64,000 bases of DNA from Hydractinia symbiolongicarpus (taxonomy: Eukaryota > Cnidaria > Hydrozoa > Anthoathecata > Hydractiniidae): the NCBI RefSeq assembly GCF_029227915.1, contig NC_079878.1, positions 3,474,001 to 3,538,000 on the forward strand. Direction: 5' to 3'. Below are positions 41,426 through 53,344 of the stretch, in pieces. A program made the translations under genes and the position numbers. How positions within the stretch are numbered: position 1 is the stretch's first letter; each line of letters opens with the position of its first letter. Under the pieces are notes generated by a model, which did no database searches, had not been told where the DNA came from, and was given only the letters and a program-made list of their open reading frames with translations.

Positions 41426-42865
41426 CCACTAAAACGCATGAGACTTGTAGTTTACAAAAATTATTTCATTTTTGATGAGACTCTGAATAAAAGAAGTTTA
41501 ATCGCCGGCAAACGAAAACCTGCGATTTCCCGTAAAGCCCGGACTCGGCCCGTATAGTCAAAAGTATACAAAGAAAGTACCCAGGAAGTAAACTCACTTC
41601 CCGAACGATTTTTTAAATTATTATTTCACCACTAAAGCCCATGAGACTTGTAGTTTTTAGAAATGTTTTCATTTTTGATGAGACGCTGAATAAAAAAAGT
41701 TTAATCGCCGGCAAACGAAAACCCGCGATTTCCCGTAAATCCCGGATTCAGGCCGTATAGTCAAAAGTATACAAAGAAAGTACCCAGGGAGTAAACTCAT
41801 TTCCCGAACGATTTTTTAAATTATTTTTTCACCACTAAAACGCATGAGACTTGTAGTTTTCAAAAATGTTTTCATTTTTGATGAGACGCTTAATGAAAGT
41901 GGTTTAATCGCCGGCAAACGAAAACCCGCGATTTCCCGTAAATCCCGGGCTTGGCCCGTATAGTCGAATGCATACAAAGAAAGTACCCAGGGAGTAAACT
42001 CATTTCCCGAACGATTTTTTAAATTATTATTTCACCACTAAAGCCCATGAGACTTGTAGTTTTCAAAAATGTTTTCATTTTTGATGAGACGCTGAAAAAA
42101 AGAAGTTTAATTGCCGGCAAACGAAAACCCGCCATTTCCCGTAAACCCCGGACTCGGCCCATATAGTCAAAAGTATACAAAGAAAGTACCCGGGGAGTAA
42201 ACTCATTTCCCATGTATACAAAAAAAGTACCCTGTGATTAAAGTCATTTCCAAAACGATTTTTTAAATTATTTTTTCACCACTAAAACGCATGAGACTTG
42301 TAGTTTTCAAAAATGTTTTCATTTTTGATGAGACGCTTATTAAAAGAAGTTTAATCGCCGGCAAACGAAAACCCGCCATTTCCCGTAAACCCCGGACTCG
42401 GCCCGTATAGTCAAAAGTATACAAAGAAAGTACCCAGGGAGTAAACTCATTTTCCGAACGATTTTTTATATTATTTTTTCACCACTAAAACGCATGAGAC
42501 TTGTAGTTTTTAAAAATGTTTACATTTTTGATGGGACGCTGAATAAAAGAAGCTTAATCGCCGGCACACGAAAACCCGCGATTTCCCGTAAATCCCGGAC
42601 TGGGCCCGTATAGTCAAAAGTATACAAAGAAAGTACCCAGGGAGTAAACTCATTTCCCGAACGATTTTTTAAATTATTTTTTCACCACTAAAACGCATGA
42701 GACTTGTAGTTTTCAAAAGTGTTTTCATTTTTGATGAGACGCTGAATAAAAGAAGTTTAATCGCCGGCAAACGAAAACCTGCGATTTCCCGTAAATCCCG
42801 GACTGGGCCGTATAGTCAAAAGTATACAAAGAAAGTACCCAGGGAGTAAACTCATTTCCCGAACT
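41426..42865 (+). repeat. 1,461-bp higher-order unit, copy 2
   Basis: Second copy of 39,965-41,425. A third, shorter relative lies at about 45.3-46.5 kb (extra segment at 45,902, offset 3,690). In that relative a monomer appears to be missing next to CCCACGAGACTTG near 45,533. Confidence 0.88.
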
Positions 42866-42869
42866 ATTT

Positions 42870-43690
42870 TTTATATTATTTTTTCACCACTAAAACGCAT
42901 GAGACTTGTAGTTTTTAAAAATGTTTTCATTTTTATTGGGACGCTGAATAAAAGAAGTTTAATCGCCGGCACACGAGAACCCGCGATTTCCCGTAAATCC
43001 CGGACTCGGCCCGTATAGTCAAAAGTATACTAAGAAAGTACATAGGGAGTAAACTCATTTCCCGATCGATTTTTTAAATTATTTTTTCACCACTAAAACG
43101 CATGAGACTTGTAGTTTTCAAAAGTGTTTTCATTTTTGATGACACGCTGAATAAAAGAAGTTTCATCGCCGGCAAACGAAAACCCGCGATTTCCCGTAAA
43201 TCACGGACTCGGCCCGTATAGTCAAAAGTATACAAAGAAGGTACCCAGAGAGTAAACTCATTTCCCGAAGGATTTTTTAAATTATTTTTTCACCACTAAA
43301 ACGCATGAGGCTTGTAGTTTGCGGAAATGTTTTCATTTTTGATGAGACGCTTAATGAAAGTGGTTTAATCGCCGGCAAACGAAAACCCGCGATTTCCCGT
43401 AAATCCCGGAGTCGGCTGTATAGTCAAAAGTATACAAAGAAGGTACCCAGGGAGTAAACTCATTTCCCGAACAATTTTTTAAATTTTTTTTTCACCACTA
43501 AAACGCATGAGACTTTTAATTTTTAGAAATGTTTTCATTTTTGATGAGACGCTTAATGAAAGTGGTTTAATCGCCGGCAAACGAAAACCCGCGATTTCCT
43601 GTAAATCCCGGGCTTGGCCCGTATTGTCAAATGTATACAAAGAAAGTACCCTGTGAGTAAACTCATTTCCAAAACGATTTTTTAAATTAT
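42870..43690 (+). repeat. 1,417-bp-offset block, copy 1
   Basis: Matches 44,287-45,107. Shared markers at offset 1,417 are the TTTTTATTGGGACG/TTTTTAATTGGACG monomer, CCCGAAGGATTTTTT (43,26x and 44,68x) and CCCGGAGTCGGC (GGAGTCGG at 43,408 and 44,825). The intervening 43,690-44,287 holds ordinary monomers. Confidence 0.8.
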
Positions 43691-44286
43691 CTTTTCACCA
43701 CTAAAACGCATGAGACTTGTAGTTTTCAAAAGTGTTTTCATTTTTGATGAGACGCTGAATAAAAGAAGTTTAATCGCCGGCAAACGAAAACCTGCGATTT
43801 CCCGTAAATCCCGGACTGGGCCGTATAGTCAAAAGTATACAAAGAAAGTACCCAGGGAGTAAACTCATTTCCCGAACGATTTTTTAAATTATTTTTTCAC
43901 CACTAAAACGCATGAGGCTTGTAGTTTGCGGAAATGTTTTCATTTTTGATGAGACGCTTAATGAAAGTGGTTTAATCGCCGGCAAACGAAAACCCGCGAT
44001 TTCCCGTAAATCCCGGACTCGGCCGTATAGTCAAAAGTATACAAAGAAGGTACCCAGGGAGTAAACTCATTTCCCGAACGATTTTTTAAATTTTTTTTTC
44101 ACCACTAAAACGCATGAGACTTGTAATTTTTAGCAATGTTTTCATTTTGGATGAGACGCTTAATGAAAGTGGTTTAATCGCCGGCAAACGAAAACCCGCC
44201 ATTTTCCGTAAACCCCGGACTCGGCCCGTATAGTCAAAAGTATACAAAGAAAGTACCCAGGGAGTAAACTCATTTCCCGAACGATT

Positions 44287-45107
44287 TTTTATATTATTTT
44301 TTCACCACTAAAACGCATGAGACTTGTAGTTTTTAAAAATGTTTTCATTTTTAATTGGACGCTGAATAAAAGAAGCTTAATCGCCGGCACACGAGAACCC
44401 GCGATTTTCCGTAAATCCCGGACTGGGCCGTATAGTCAAAAGTATACAAAGAAAGTACCCAGGGAGTAAACTCATTTCCCGAACGATTTTTTAAATTATT
44501 TTTTCACCACTAAAACGCATGAGACTTGTAGTTCTCAAAAGTGTTTTCATTTTTGATGAGACGCTGAATAAAAGAAGTTTAATCGCCGGCAAACGAAAAC
44601 CCGCGATTTCCCGTAAATCACGGACTCGGCCCGTATAGTCAAAAGTATACAAAGAAGGTACCCAGAGAGTAAACTTATTTCCCGAAGGATTTTTTAAATT
44701 ATTTTTTCACTACTAAAACGCATGAGGCTTGTAGTTTGCGGAAATGTTTTCATTTTTGATGAGACGCTTAATGAAAGTGGTTTAATCGCCGGCAAACGAA
44801 AACCCGCGATTTCCCGTAAATCCCGGAGTCGGCCGTATAGTCAAAAGTATACAAAGAAGGTACCCAGGGAGTAAACTCATTTCCCGAACAATTTTTTAAA
44901 TTTTTTTTTCACCACTAAAACGCATGAGACTTGTAATTTTTAGAAATGTTTTCATTTTTGATGAGACGCTTAATGAAAGTGGTTTAATCGCCGGCAAACG
45001 AAAACCCGCGATTTCCTGTAAATCCCGGGCTTGGCCCGTATTGTCAAATGTATACAAAGAAAGTACCCTGTGAGTAAACTCATTTCCAAAACGATTTTTT
45101 AAATTAT
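44287..45107 (+). repeat. 1,417-bp-offset block, copy 2
   Basis: Second copy of 42,870-43,690. To its right, 45,108-46,555 holds ordinary monomers plus the partial relative of the 1,461-bp unit, including the 243-bp monomer whose extra segment starts at 45,902. This is the last 243-bp monomer before a 12-kb gap in that subtype. Confidence 0.8.
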
Positions 45108-46555
45108 CTTTTCACCACTAAAACGCATGAGACTTGTAGTTTTCAAAAATGTTTTAATTTTTGATGAGACGTTGAATAAAAGAAGTTTAATCGCCGGCAA
45201 ACGAAAACCCGCCATTTCCCGTAAACCCCGGACTCTGCCCGTATAGTCAAAAGTATACAAAGAAAGTACCCAGGGAGTAAACTCATTTCCCGAACGATTT
45301 TTTAAAATATTTTTTCACCACTAAAACGCATGGGACTTGTTGTTTACAAAAATGTTTTCATTTTTGATGAGACTCTGAATAAAAGAAGTTTAATCGCCGG
45401 CAAACGAAAACCTGCGATTTCCCGTAAAGCCCGGACTCGGCCCGTATAGTCAAAAGTATACAAAGAAAGTACCCAGGGAGTAAAACTCATTTCCCGAACG
45501 ATTTTTTAAATTATTATTTCACCACTAAAGCCCACGAGACTTGTAGTTTTCAAAAATGTTTTCATTTTTGATGAGACGCTTAATGAAAGTGGTTTAATCG
45601 CCGGCAAACGAAAACCCGCGATTTCCCGTAAATCCCGGGCTTGGCCCGTATAGTCGAATGCATACAAAGAAAGTACCCAGGGAGTAAACTCATTTCTCGA
45701 ACGATTTTTTAAATTATTATTTCACCACTAAAGCCCATGAGACTTGTAGTTTTCAAAAATGTTTTCATTTTTGATGAGACGCTGAAAAAAAGAAGTTTAA
45801 TTGCCGGCAAACGAAAACCCGCCATTTCCCGTAAACCCCGGACTCGGCCCATATAGTCAAAAGTATACAAAGAAAGTACCCGGGGAGTAAACTCATTCCC
45901 CATGTATACAAAAAAAGTACCCTGTGATTAAAGTCATTTACAAAACGATTTTTTAAATTATTTTTTCACCACTAAAACGCATGAGACCTGTAGTTTTCAA
46001 AAATGTTTTCATTTTTGATGAGACGCTTATTAAAAGAAGTTTAATCGCCGGCAAACGAAAACCCGACATTTCCCGTAAACCCCGGACTCGGCCCGTATAG
46101 TCAAAAGTATACAAAGAAAGTACCCAGGGAGTAAACTCATTTTCCGAACGATTTTTTATATTATTTTTTCACCACCAAAACGCATGAGACTTGTAGTTTT
46201 TAAAAATGTTTACATTTTTGATGGCACGCTGAATAAAAGAAGCTTAATCGCCGGCACACGAAAACCCGCGATTTCCCGTAAATCCCGGACTGGGCCCGTA
46301 TAGTCAAAAGTATACAAAGAAAGTACCCAGGGAGTAAACTCATTTCCCGAACGATTTTTTAAATTATTTTTTCACCACTAAAACGCATGAGACTTGTAGT
46401 TTTCAAAAGTGTTTTCATTTTTGATGAGACGCTGAATAAAAGAAGTTTAATCGCCGGCAAACGAAAACCTGCGATTTCCCGTAAATCCCGGACTCGGCCC
46501 GTATAGTCAAAAGTATACAAAGAAAGTACCCAGGGAGTAAACTCATTTCCCGAAC

Positions 46556-48990
46556 GATTTTTTAAATTATTATTTCACCACTAAAGCCCATGAGACTTGT
46601 AGTTTTTAAAAATGTTTTCATTTTTGATGAGACGCTGAATAAAAGAAGTTTAATCGCCGGCAAACGAAAACCCGCGACTCCCCGTAAATCCCGGATTCGG
46701 GCCGTATAGTCAAAAGTATACAAAGAAAGTACCCTGTGAGTAAACTCATTTCCAAAACGATTTTTTAAATTATCTTTTCACCACTAAAACGCAGGAGACT
46801 TGTAGTTTTCAAAAATGTTTTCATTTTTGATGAAACGCTGAATAAAAGAAGTTTAATCGCCGGCAAACGAAAACCCGCCATTTCCCGTAAACCCCGGACT
46901 CGGCCCGTATAGTCAAAAGTATACAAAGAAGGTACCCAGGGAGTAAACTCATTTCCCGAACGATTTTTTAAATTATTTTTTCACCACTAAAACGCATGGG
47001 ACTTGTAGTTTACAAACATGTTTTCATTTTTGATGAGACTCTGAATAAAAGAAGTTTAATCGCCGGCAAACGAAAACCTGCGATTTCCCGTAAGTCCCGG
47101 GCTTGGCCCGTATAGTCGAATGCATACAAAGAATTTACCCAGGAAGTAAACTCATTTCCCGAACGATTTTTTAAATTATTTTTTCACCACTAAAACGCAT
47201 GAGACTTGTAGTTTTCAAAAGTGTTTTCATTTTTAATGAGACGCTGAATAAAAGAAGTTTAATCGCCGGCAAACGAAAACCTGCGATTTCCCGTAAATCC
47301 CGGACTCGGCCCGTATAGTCAAAAGTATACAAAGAAAGTACCCAGGGAGTAAACTCATTTCCCGAACGATTTTTTAAATTATTATTTCACCACTAAAGCC
47401 CATGAGACTTGTAGTTTTTAGAAATGTTTTCATTTTTGATGAGACGCTGAATAAAAGAAGTTTAATCGCCGGCAAACGAAAACCCGCGACTCCCCGTAAA
47501 TCCCGGATTCGGGCCGTATAGTCAAAAGTATACAAAGAAAGTACCCTGTGAGTAAACTCATTTCCAAAACGATTTTTTAAATTATCTTTTCACCACTAAA
47601 ACGCATGAGACTTGTAGTTTTCAAAAATGTTTTTATTTTTGATGAAACGCTGAATAAAAGAAGTTTAATCGCCGGCAAACGAAAACCCGCCATTTCCCGT
47701 AAACCCCGGACTCGGCCCGTATAGTCAAAAGTATACAAAGAAAGTACCCAGGGAGTAAACTCATTTCCCGAACGATTTTTTAAATTATTTTTTCACCACT
47801 AAAACGCATGGGACTTGTAGTTTACAAACATGTTTTCATTTTTGATGAGACTCTGAATAAAAGAAGTTTAATCGCCGGCAAACGAAAACCTGCGATTTCC
47901 TGTAAATCCCGGACTCGGCCGGTATGGTCAAAAGTATACAAAGAAAGTACCCAGGGAGTAAACTCATATCCCGAACGATTTTTTAAATTATTATTTCACC
48001 ACTAAAGCCCATGAGACTTGTAGTTTTTAGAAATGTTTTCATTTTTGATGAGACGCTGAATAAAAGAAGTTTAATCGCCGGCAAACGAAAACCCGCGACT
48101 TCCCGTAAATCCCGGATTCGGGCCGTATAGTCAAAAGTATACAAAGAAAGTACCCAGGGAGTAAACTCATTTCCCGAACGATTTTTTAAATTATTTTTTC
48201 ACCACTAAAACGCATGAGACTTGTAGTTTTCAGAAATGTTTTCATTTTTGATGAGACGCTTAATGAAATTGGTTTAATCGCCGGCAAACGAAAACCCGCG
48301 ACTCCCCGTAAATCCCGGATTCGGGCCGTATAGTCAAAAGTATACAAAGAAAGTACCCTGTGAGTAAACTCATTTCCAAAACGATTTTTTAAATTATCTT
48401 TTCACCACTAAAACGCATGAGACTTGTAGTTTTCAAAAATATTTTCATTTTTGATGAAATGCTGAATAAAAGAAGTTTAATCGCCGGCAAACGAAAACCC
48501 ACCATTTCCCGTAAACCCCGGACTCGACCCGTATAGTCAAAAGTATACAAAGAAGGTACCCAGGGAGTAAACTCATTTCCCGAACGATTTTTTAAATTAT
48601 TTTTTCACCACTAAAACGCATGGGACTTGTAGTTTACAAACATGTTTTCATTTTTGATGAGACTCTGAATAAAAGAAGTTTAATCGCCGGCAAACGAAAA
48701 CCTGCGATTTCCCGTAAATCCCGGGCTTGGCCCGTATAGTCGAATGCATACAAAGAATGTACCCAGGAAGTAAACTCATTTCCCGAACGATTTTTTAAAT
48801 TATTTTTTCACCACTAAAACGCATGAGACTTGTAGTTTTCAAAAGTGTTTTCATTTTTAATGAGACGCTGAATAAAAGAAGTTTAATCGCCGGCATTCGA
48901 AAACCTGCGATTTCCCGTAAATCCCGGACTCGGCCCGTATAGTCAAAAGTATACAAAGAAAGTACCCAGGGAGTAAACTCATTTCCCGAA
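46556..48990 (+). repeat. 812-bp four-monomer unit, about three copies
   Basis: GCGACTCCCCGTAAATCCCG recurs at 46,674, 47,486 and 48,298, and GATGAAACGCTG (or GATGAAATGCTG) near 46,834, 47,645 and 48,457, that is every 811-812 bp. The third copy has a different first monomer half. A 609-bp (three-monomer) duplication follows, marked by GCATTCGAAAACCTG (48,894) and GCATTCAAAAACCTG (49,503). Confidence 0.82.
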
Positions 48991-49297
48991 CGATTTTTTA
49001 AATTATCTTTTCACCACTAAAACGCATGAGACTTGTAGTTTTCAAAAATGTTTTCATTTTTGATGAAACGCTGAATAAAAGAAGTTTAATCGCCGGCAAA
49101 CGAAAACCCGCCAATTCCCGTAAACCCCGGACTCGGCCCGTATAGTCAAAAGTATACAAAGAAGGTACCCAGGGAGTAAACTCATTTCCCGAACGATTTT
49201 TTAAATTATTTTTTCACCACTAAAACGCATGGGACTTGTAGTTTACAAACATGTTTTCATTTTTGATGAGACTCTGAATAAAAGAAGTTTAATCGCC

Positions 49298-52200
49298 GGC
49301 AAACGAAAACCTGCGATTTCCCGTAAATCCCGGGCTTGGCCCGTATAGTCGAATGCATACAAAGAATGTACCCAGGAAGTAAACTCATTTCCCGAACGAT
49401 TTTTTAAATTATTTTTTCACCACTAAAACGCATGAGACTTGTAGTTTTCAAAAGTGTTTTCATTTTTAATGAGACGCTGAATAAAAGAAGTTTAATCGCC
49501 GGCATTCAAAAACCTGCGATTTCCCGTAAATCCCGGACTCGGCCCGTATAGTCAAAAGTATACAAAGAAAGTACCCAGGGAGTAAACTCATTTCCCGAAC
49601 GATTTTTTAAATTATTATTTCACCACTAAAGCCCATGAGACTTGTAGTTTTTAGAAATGTTTTCATTTTTGATGAGACGCTGAATAAAAGAAGTTTAATC
49701 GCCGGCAAACGAAAACCCGCGACTCCCCGTAAATCCCGGATTCGGGCCGTATAGTCAAAAGTATACAAAGAAAGTACCCTGTGAGTAAACTCATTTCCAA
49801 AACGATTTTTTAAATTATCTTTTCACCACTAAAACGCATGGGACTTGTAGTTTTCAAAAATGTTTTCATTTTTGATGAAACGCTGAATAAAAGAAGTTTA
49901 ATCGCCGGCAAACGAAAACCCGCCATTTCCCGTAAACCCCGGACTCGGCCCGTATAGTCAAAAGTATACAAAGAAAGTACCCAGGGAGTAAACTCATTTC
50001 CCGAACGATTTTTTAAATTATTTTTTCACCACTAAAACGCATGGGACTTGTAGTTTACAAACATGTTTTCATTTTTGATGAGACTCTGAATAAAAGAAGT
50101 TTAATCGCCGGCAAACGAAAACCTGCGATTTCCTGTAAATCCCGGACTCGGCCGGTATAGTCAAAAGTATACAAAGAAAGTACCCAGGGAGTAAACTCAT
50201 ATCCCGAACGATTTTTTAAATTATTATTTCACCACTAAAGCCCATGAGACTTGTAGTTTTTAGAAATGTTTTCATTTTTGATGAGACGCTGAATAAAAGA
50301 AGTTTAATCGCCGGCAAACGAAAACCCGCGACTTCCCGTAAATCCCGGATTCGGGCCGTATAGTCAAAAGTATACAAAGAAAGTACCCAGGGAGTAAACT
50401 CATTTCCCGAACGATTTTTTAAATTATTTTTTCACCACTAAAACGCATGAGACTTGTAGTTTTCAGAAATGTTTTCATTTTTGATGAGACGCTTAATGAA
50501 ATTGGTTTAATCGCCGGCAAACGAAAACCCGCGATTTCCCTTAAATCCCGGGCTTGGCCCGTATAGTCGAATGCATACAAAGAATGTACCCAGGAAGTAA
50601 ACTCATTTCCCGAACGATTTTTTAAATTATTATTTAACCACTAAAGCCCATGAGACTTGTAGTTTTTAAAAATGTTTTCATTTTTGAGGAGACGCTGAAT
50701 AAAAGAAGTTTAATCGCCGGCAAACGAAAACCCGCGACTTCCCGTAAATCCCCGACTCGGCCCGTATAGTCAAAAGTATACAAAGAAAGTACCCAGGGGG
50801 TAAACTCATTTCCCGAACGATTTTTTAAATTATTTTTTCACCACTAAAACGCATGAGACTTGTAGTTTTTATTTTTGATGAGACGCTTAATGAAAGTGGT
50901 TTAATCGCCGGCAAACGAAAACCCGCGATTTCCCGTAAATCCCGGGCTTGGCCCGTATAGTCGAATGTATACAAAGAAAGTACCCTGTGAGTAAACTCAT
51001 TTCCAACGCGATTTTTTAAAGTATCTTTTCACCACTAAAACGCATGAGACTTGTAGTTTTCAAAAATGTTTTCATTTTTGAGGAGACGCTCAATAAAAGA
51101 AGTTTAATCGCCGGCAAACGAAAACCCGCCATTTCCCGTAAACCCCGGACTCGGCCCGTATAGTCAAAAGTATACAAAGAAAGTACCCAGGGAGTAAACT
51201 CATTTCCCGAACGATTTTTTAAATTATTTTTTCACCACTAAAACGCATGGGACTTGTAGTTTACAAAAATGTTTTCATTTTTGATGAGACTCTGAATAAA
51301 AGAAGTTTAATCGCCGGCAAACGAAAACCTGCGATTTCCCGTAAATCCCGGACTCGGCCCGTATAGTCAAAAGTATACAAAGAAAGTACCCAGGGGGTAA
51401 ACTCATTTCCCGAACGATTTTTTAAATTATTATTTCACCACTAAGGCCCATGAGACTTGTAGTTTTTAGAAATGTTTTCATTTTTGATGAGACGCTGAAT
51501 ATAAGAAGTTTAATCGCCGGCAAACGAAAACCCGCGACTTCCCGTAAATCCCGGATTCGGGCCGTATAGTCAAAAGTATACAAAGAAAGTACCCAGGCAG
51601 TAAACCCATTTCCCGAACGATTTTTTAAATTATTTTTGCACCACTAAAACGCATGAGACTTGTAGTTTTCAGAAATGTTTTCATTTTTGATGAGACGCCT
51701 AATGAAAGTGGTTTAATCGCCGGCAAACGAAAACCCGCAATTTTCCGTAAATCCCGGGCTGGGCCCGTATAGTCGAATGTATACAAAGAAAGTACCCTGT
51801 GAGTAAACTCATTTCCAAAACGATTTTTTGAAGTATCTTTTCACCACTAAAACGCATGAGACTTGTAGTTTTTAAAAATGTTTTCATTTTTGATGGGACG
51901 CTGAATAAAAGAAGTTTAATCGCCGGCACATGAAAACCCGCGATTTCCCGTAAATCCCGGACTGGACCCGTATAGTCAAAAGTATACAAAGAAAGTACCC
52001 AGGGAGTAAACTCATTTCCCGAACGATTTTTTAAATTATTTTTTCACCACTAAAACGCATGAGACTTGTAGTTTTCAAAAGTGTTTTCATTTTTGATTAG
52101 ACGCTGAATAAAAGAAGTTTAATCGCCGGCAAACGAAAACCCGCGATTTCCCGTAAATCCCGGACTCGGCCCGTATAGTCAAAAGTATACAAAGAAGGTA

Positions 52201-53344
52201 CCCAGGGAGTAAACTCATTTCCCGAACGATTTTTTAAATTATTTTTTCATCACTAAAACGCATGCGACTTGTATTTTTTAGAAATGTTTTCATTTTTGAT
52301 GAGACGCTTAATGAAAGTGGTTTAATCGCCGGCAAATAAAAACCCGCGATTTCCCGTAAATCCCGGGCTTGGCCCGTATAGTCAAATGTATACAAAGAAA
52401 GTACCCTGTGAGTAAACTCATTTCCAAAACAATTTTTTAAATTATCTTTTCACCACTAAAACGCATGAGACTTGTAATTTTTAGAAATGTTTTCATTTTT
52501 GATGAGACGTTTAATGAAAGTGGTTTAATCGCCGGCAAACGAAAACCTGCGATTTCCCGTAAATCCCGGGCTTGGCCCGTATAGTCAAATGTATACAAAG
52601 AAAGTACCCTGTGAGTAAACTCATTTCCCGAACGATTTTTTAAATTATTTTTTCACCACTAAAGCGCATGGGATTTGCAGTTTACAAAAATGTTTTCATT
52701 TTTGATGAGACGCTGAATAAAAGAAGTTTAATCGCCGGCAAACGAAAACCTGCGATTTCCCGTAAATCCCGGACTCGGCCCGTATAGTCAAAGGTATACA
52801 AAGAAAGTACCCAGGGAGTAAACTCATTTCCCGAACGATTTTTTAAATTATTATTTCACCACTAAAGCCCATGAGACTTGTAGTTTTTAAAAATGTTTTC
52901 ATTTTTGATGAGACGCTGAATAAAAGAAGTTTAATCGCCGGCAAACGAAAACCTGCGACTTCCCGTAAATCCCGCACTCGGGCCGTATAGTCAAAAGTAT
53001 ACAAAGAAAGTACCCAGGGAGTAAACTCATTTCCCGAACGATTTTTTAAATTATTTTTCACCACTAAAACGCATGAGACTTGTAGTTTTCAGAAATGTTT
53101 TCATTTTTGATGAGACGCTTAATGAAAGTGGTTTAATCGCCGGCAAACGAAAACCCGCGATTTCCCGTAAATCCCGGGCTTAACCCGTATAGTCGAATGC
53201 ATACAAAGAAAGTACCCAGGGAGTAAACTCATTTCCCGAACGATTTTTTAAATTATTATTTAACCACTAAAGCCCATGAGTCTTGTAGTTTTTAAAAATG
53301 TTTTCATTTTTGATGAGACGCTGAATAAAAGAAGTTTAATCGCC
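49298..53344 (+). repeat. 4,047-bp higher-order unit, copy 1
   Basis: The largest clear tandem unit, about 20 monomers and no 243-bp monomer. GGCATTCAAAAACC (49,501 and 53,548) and ACGCATGGGACTTG (49,834 and 53,881) are 4,047 bp apart. It contains a monomer with a 12-bp deletion (TAGTTTTTATTTTTGATG at about 50,863). The junction with copy 2 falls inside one monomer near 53,300-53,345, as expected for unequal crossing-over. Confidence 0.88.

Noticed and set aside
3188-48005. Recurrent 65-70 codon plus-strand frames (MRPVVFRNV, MRLVVFKNV, MGLVVYKNV types)
   Set aside because: They are frames through one 203-bp monomer and appear only where chance substitutions remove the usual TAG in CCCGTATAG or nearby stops. 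No domain or signal is recognisable.
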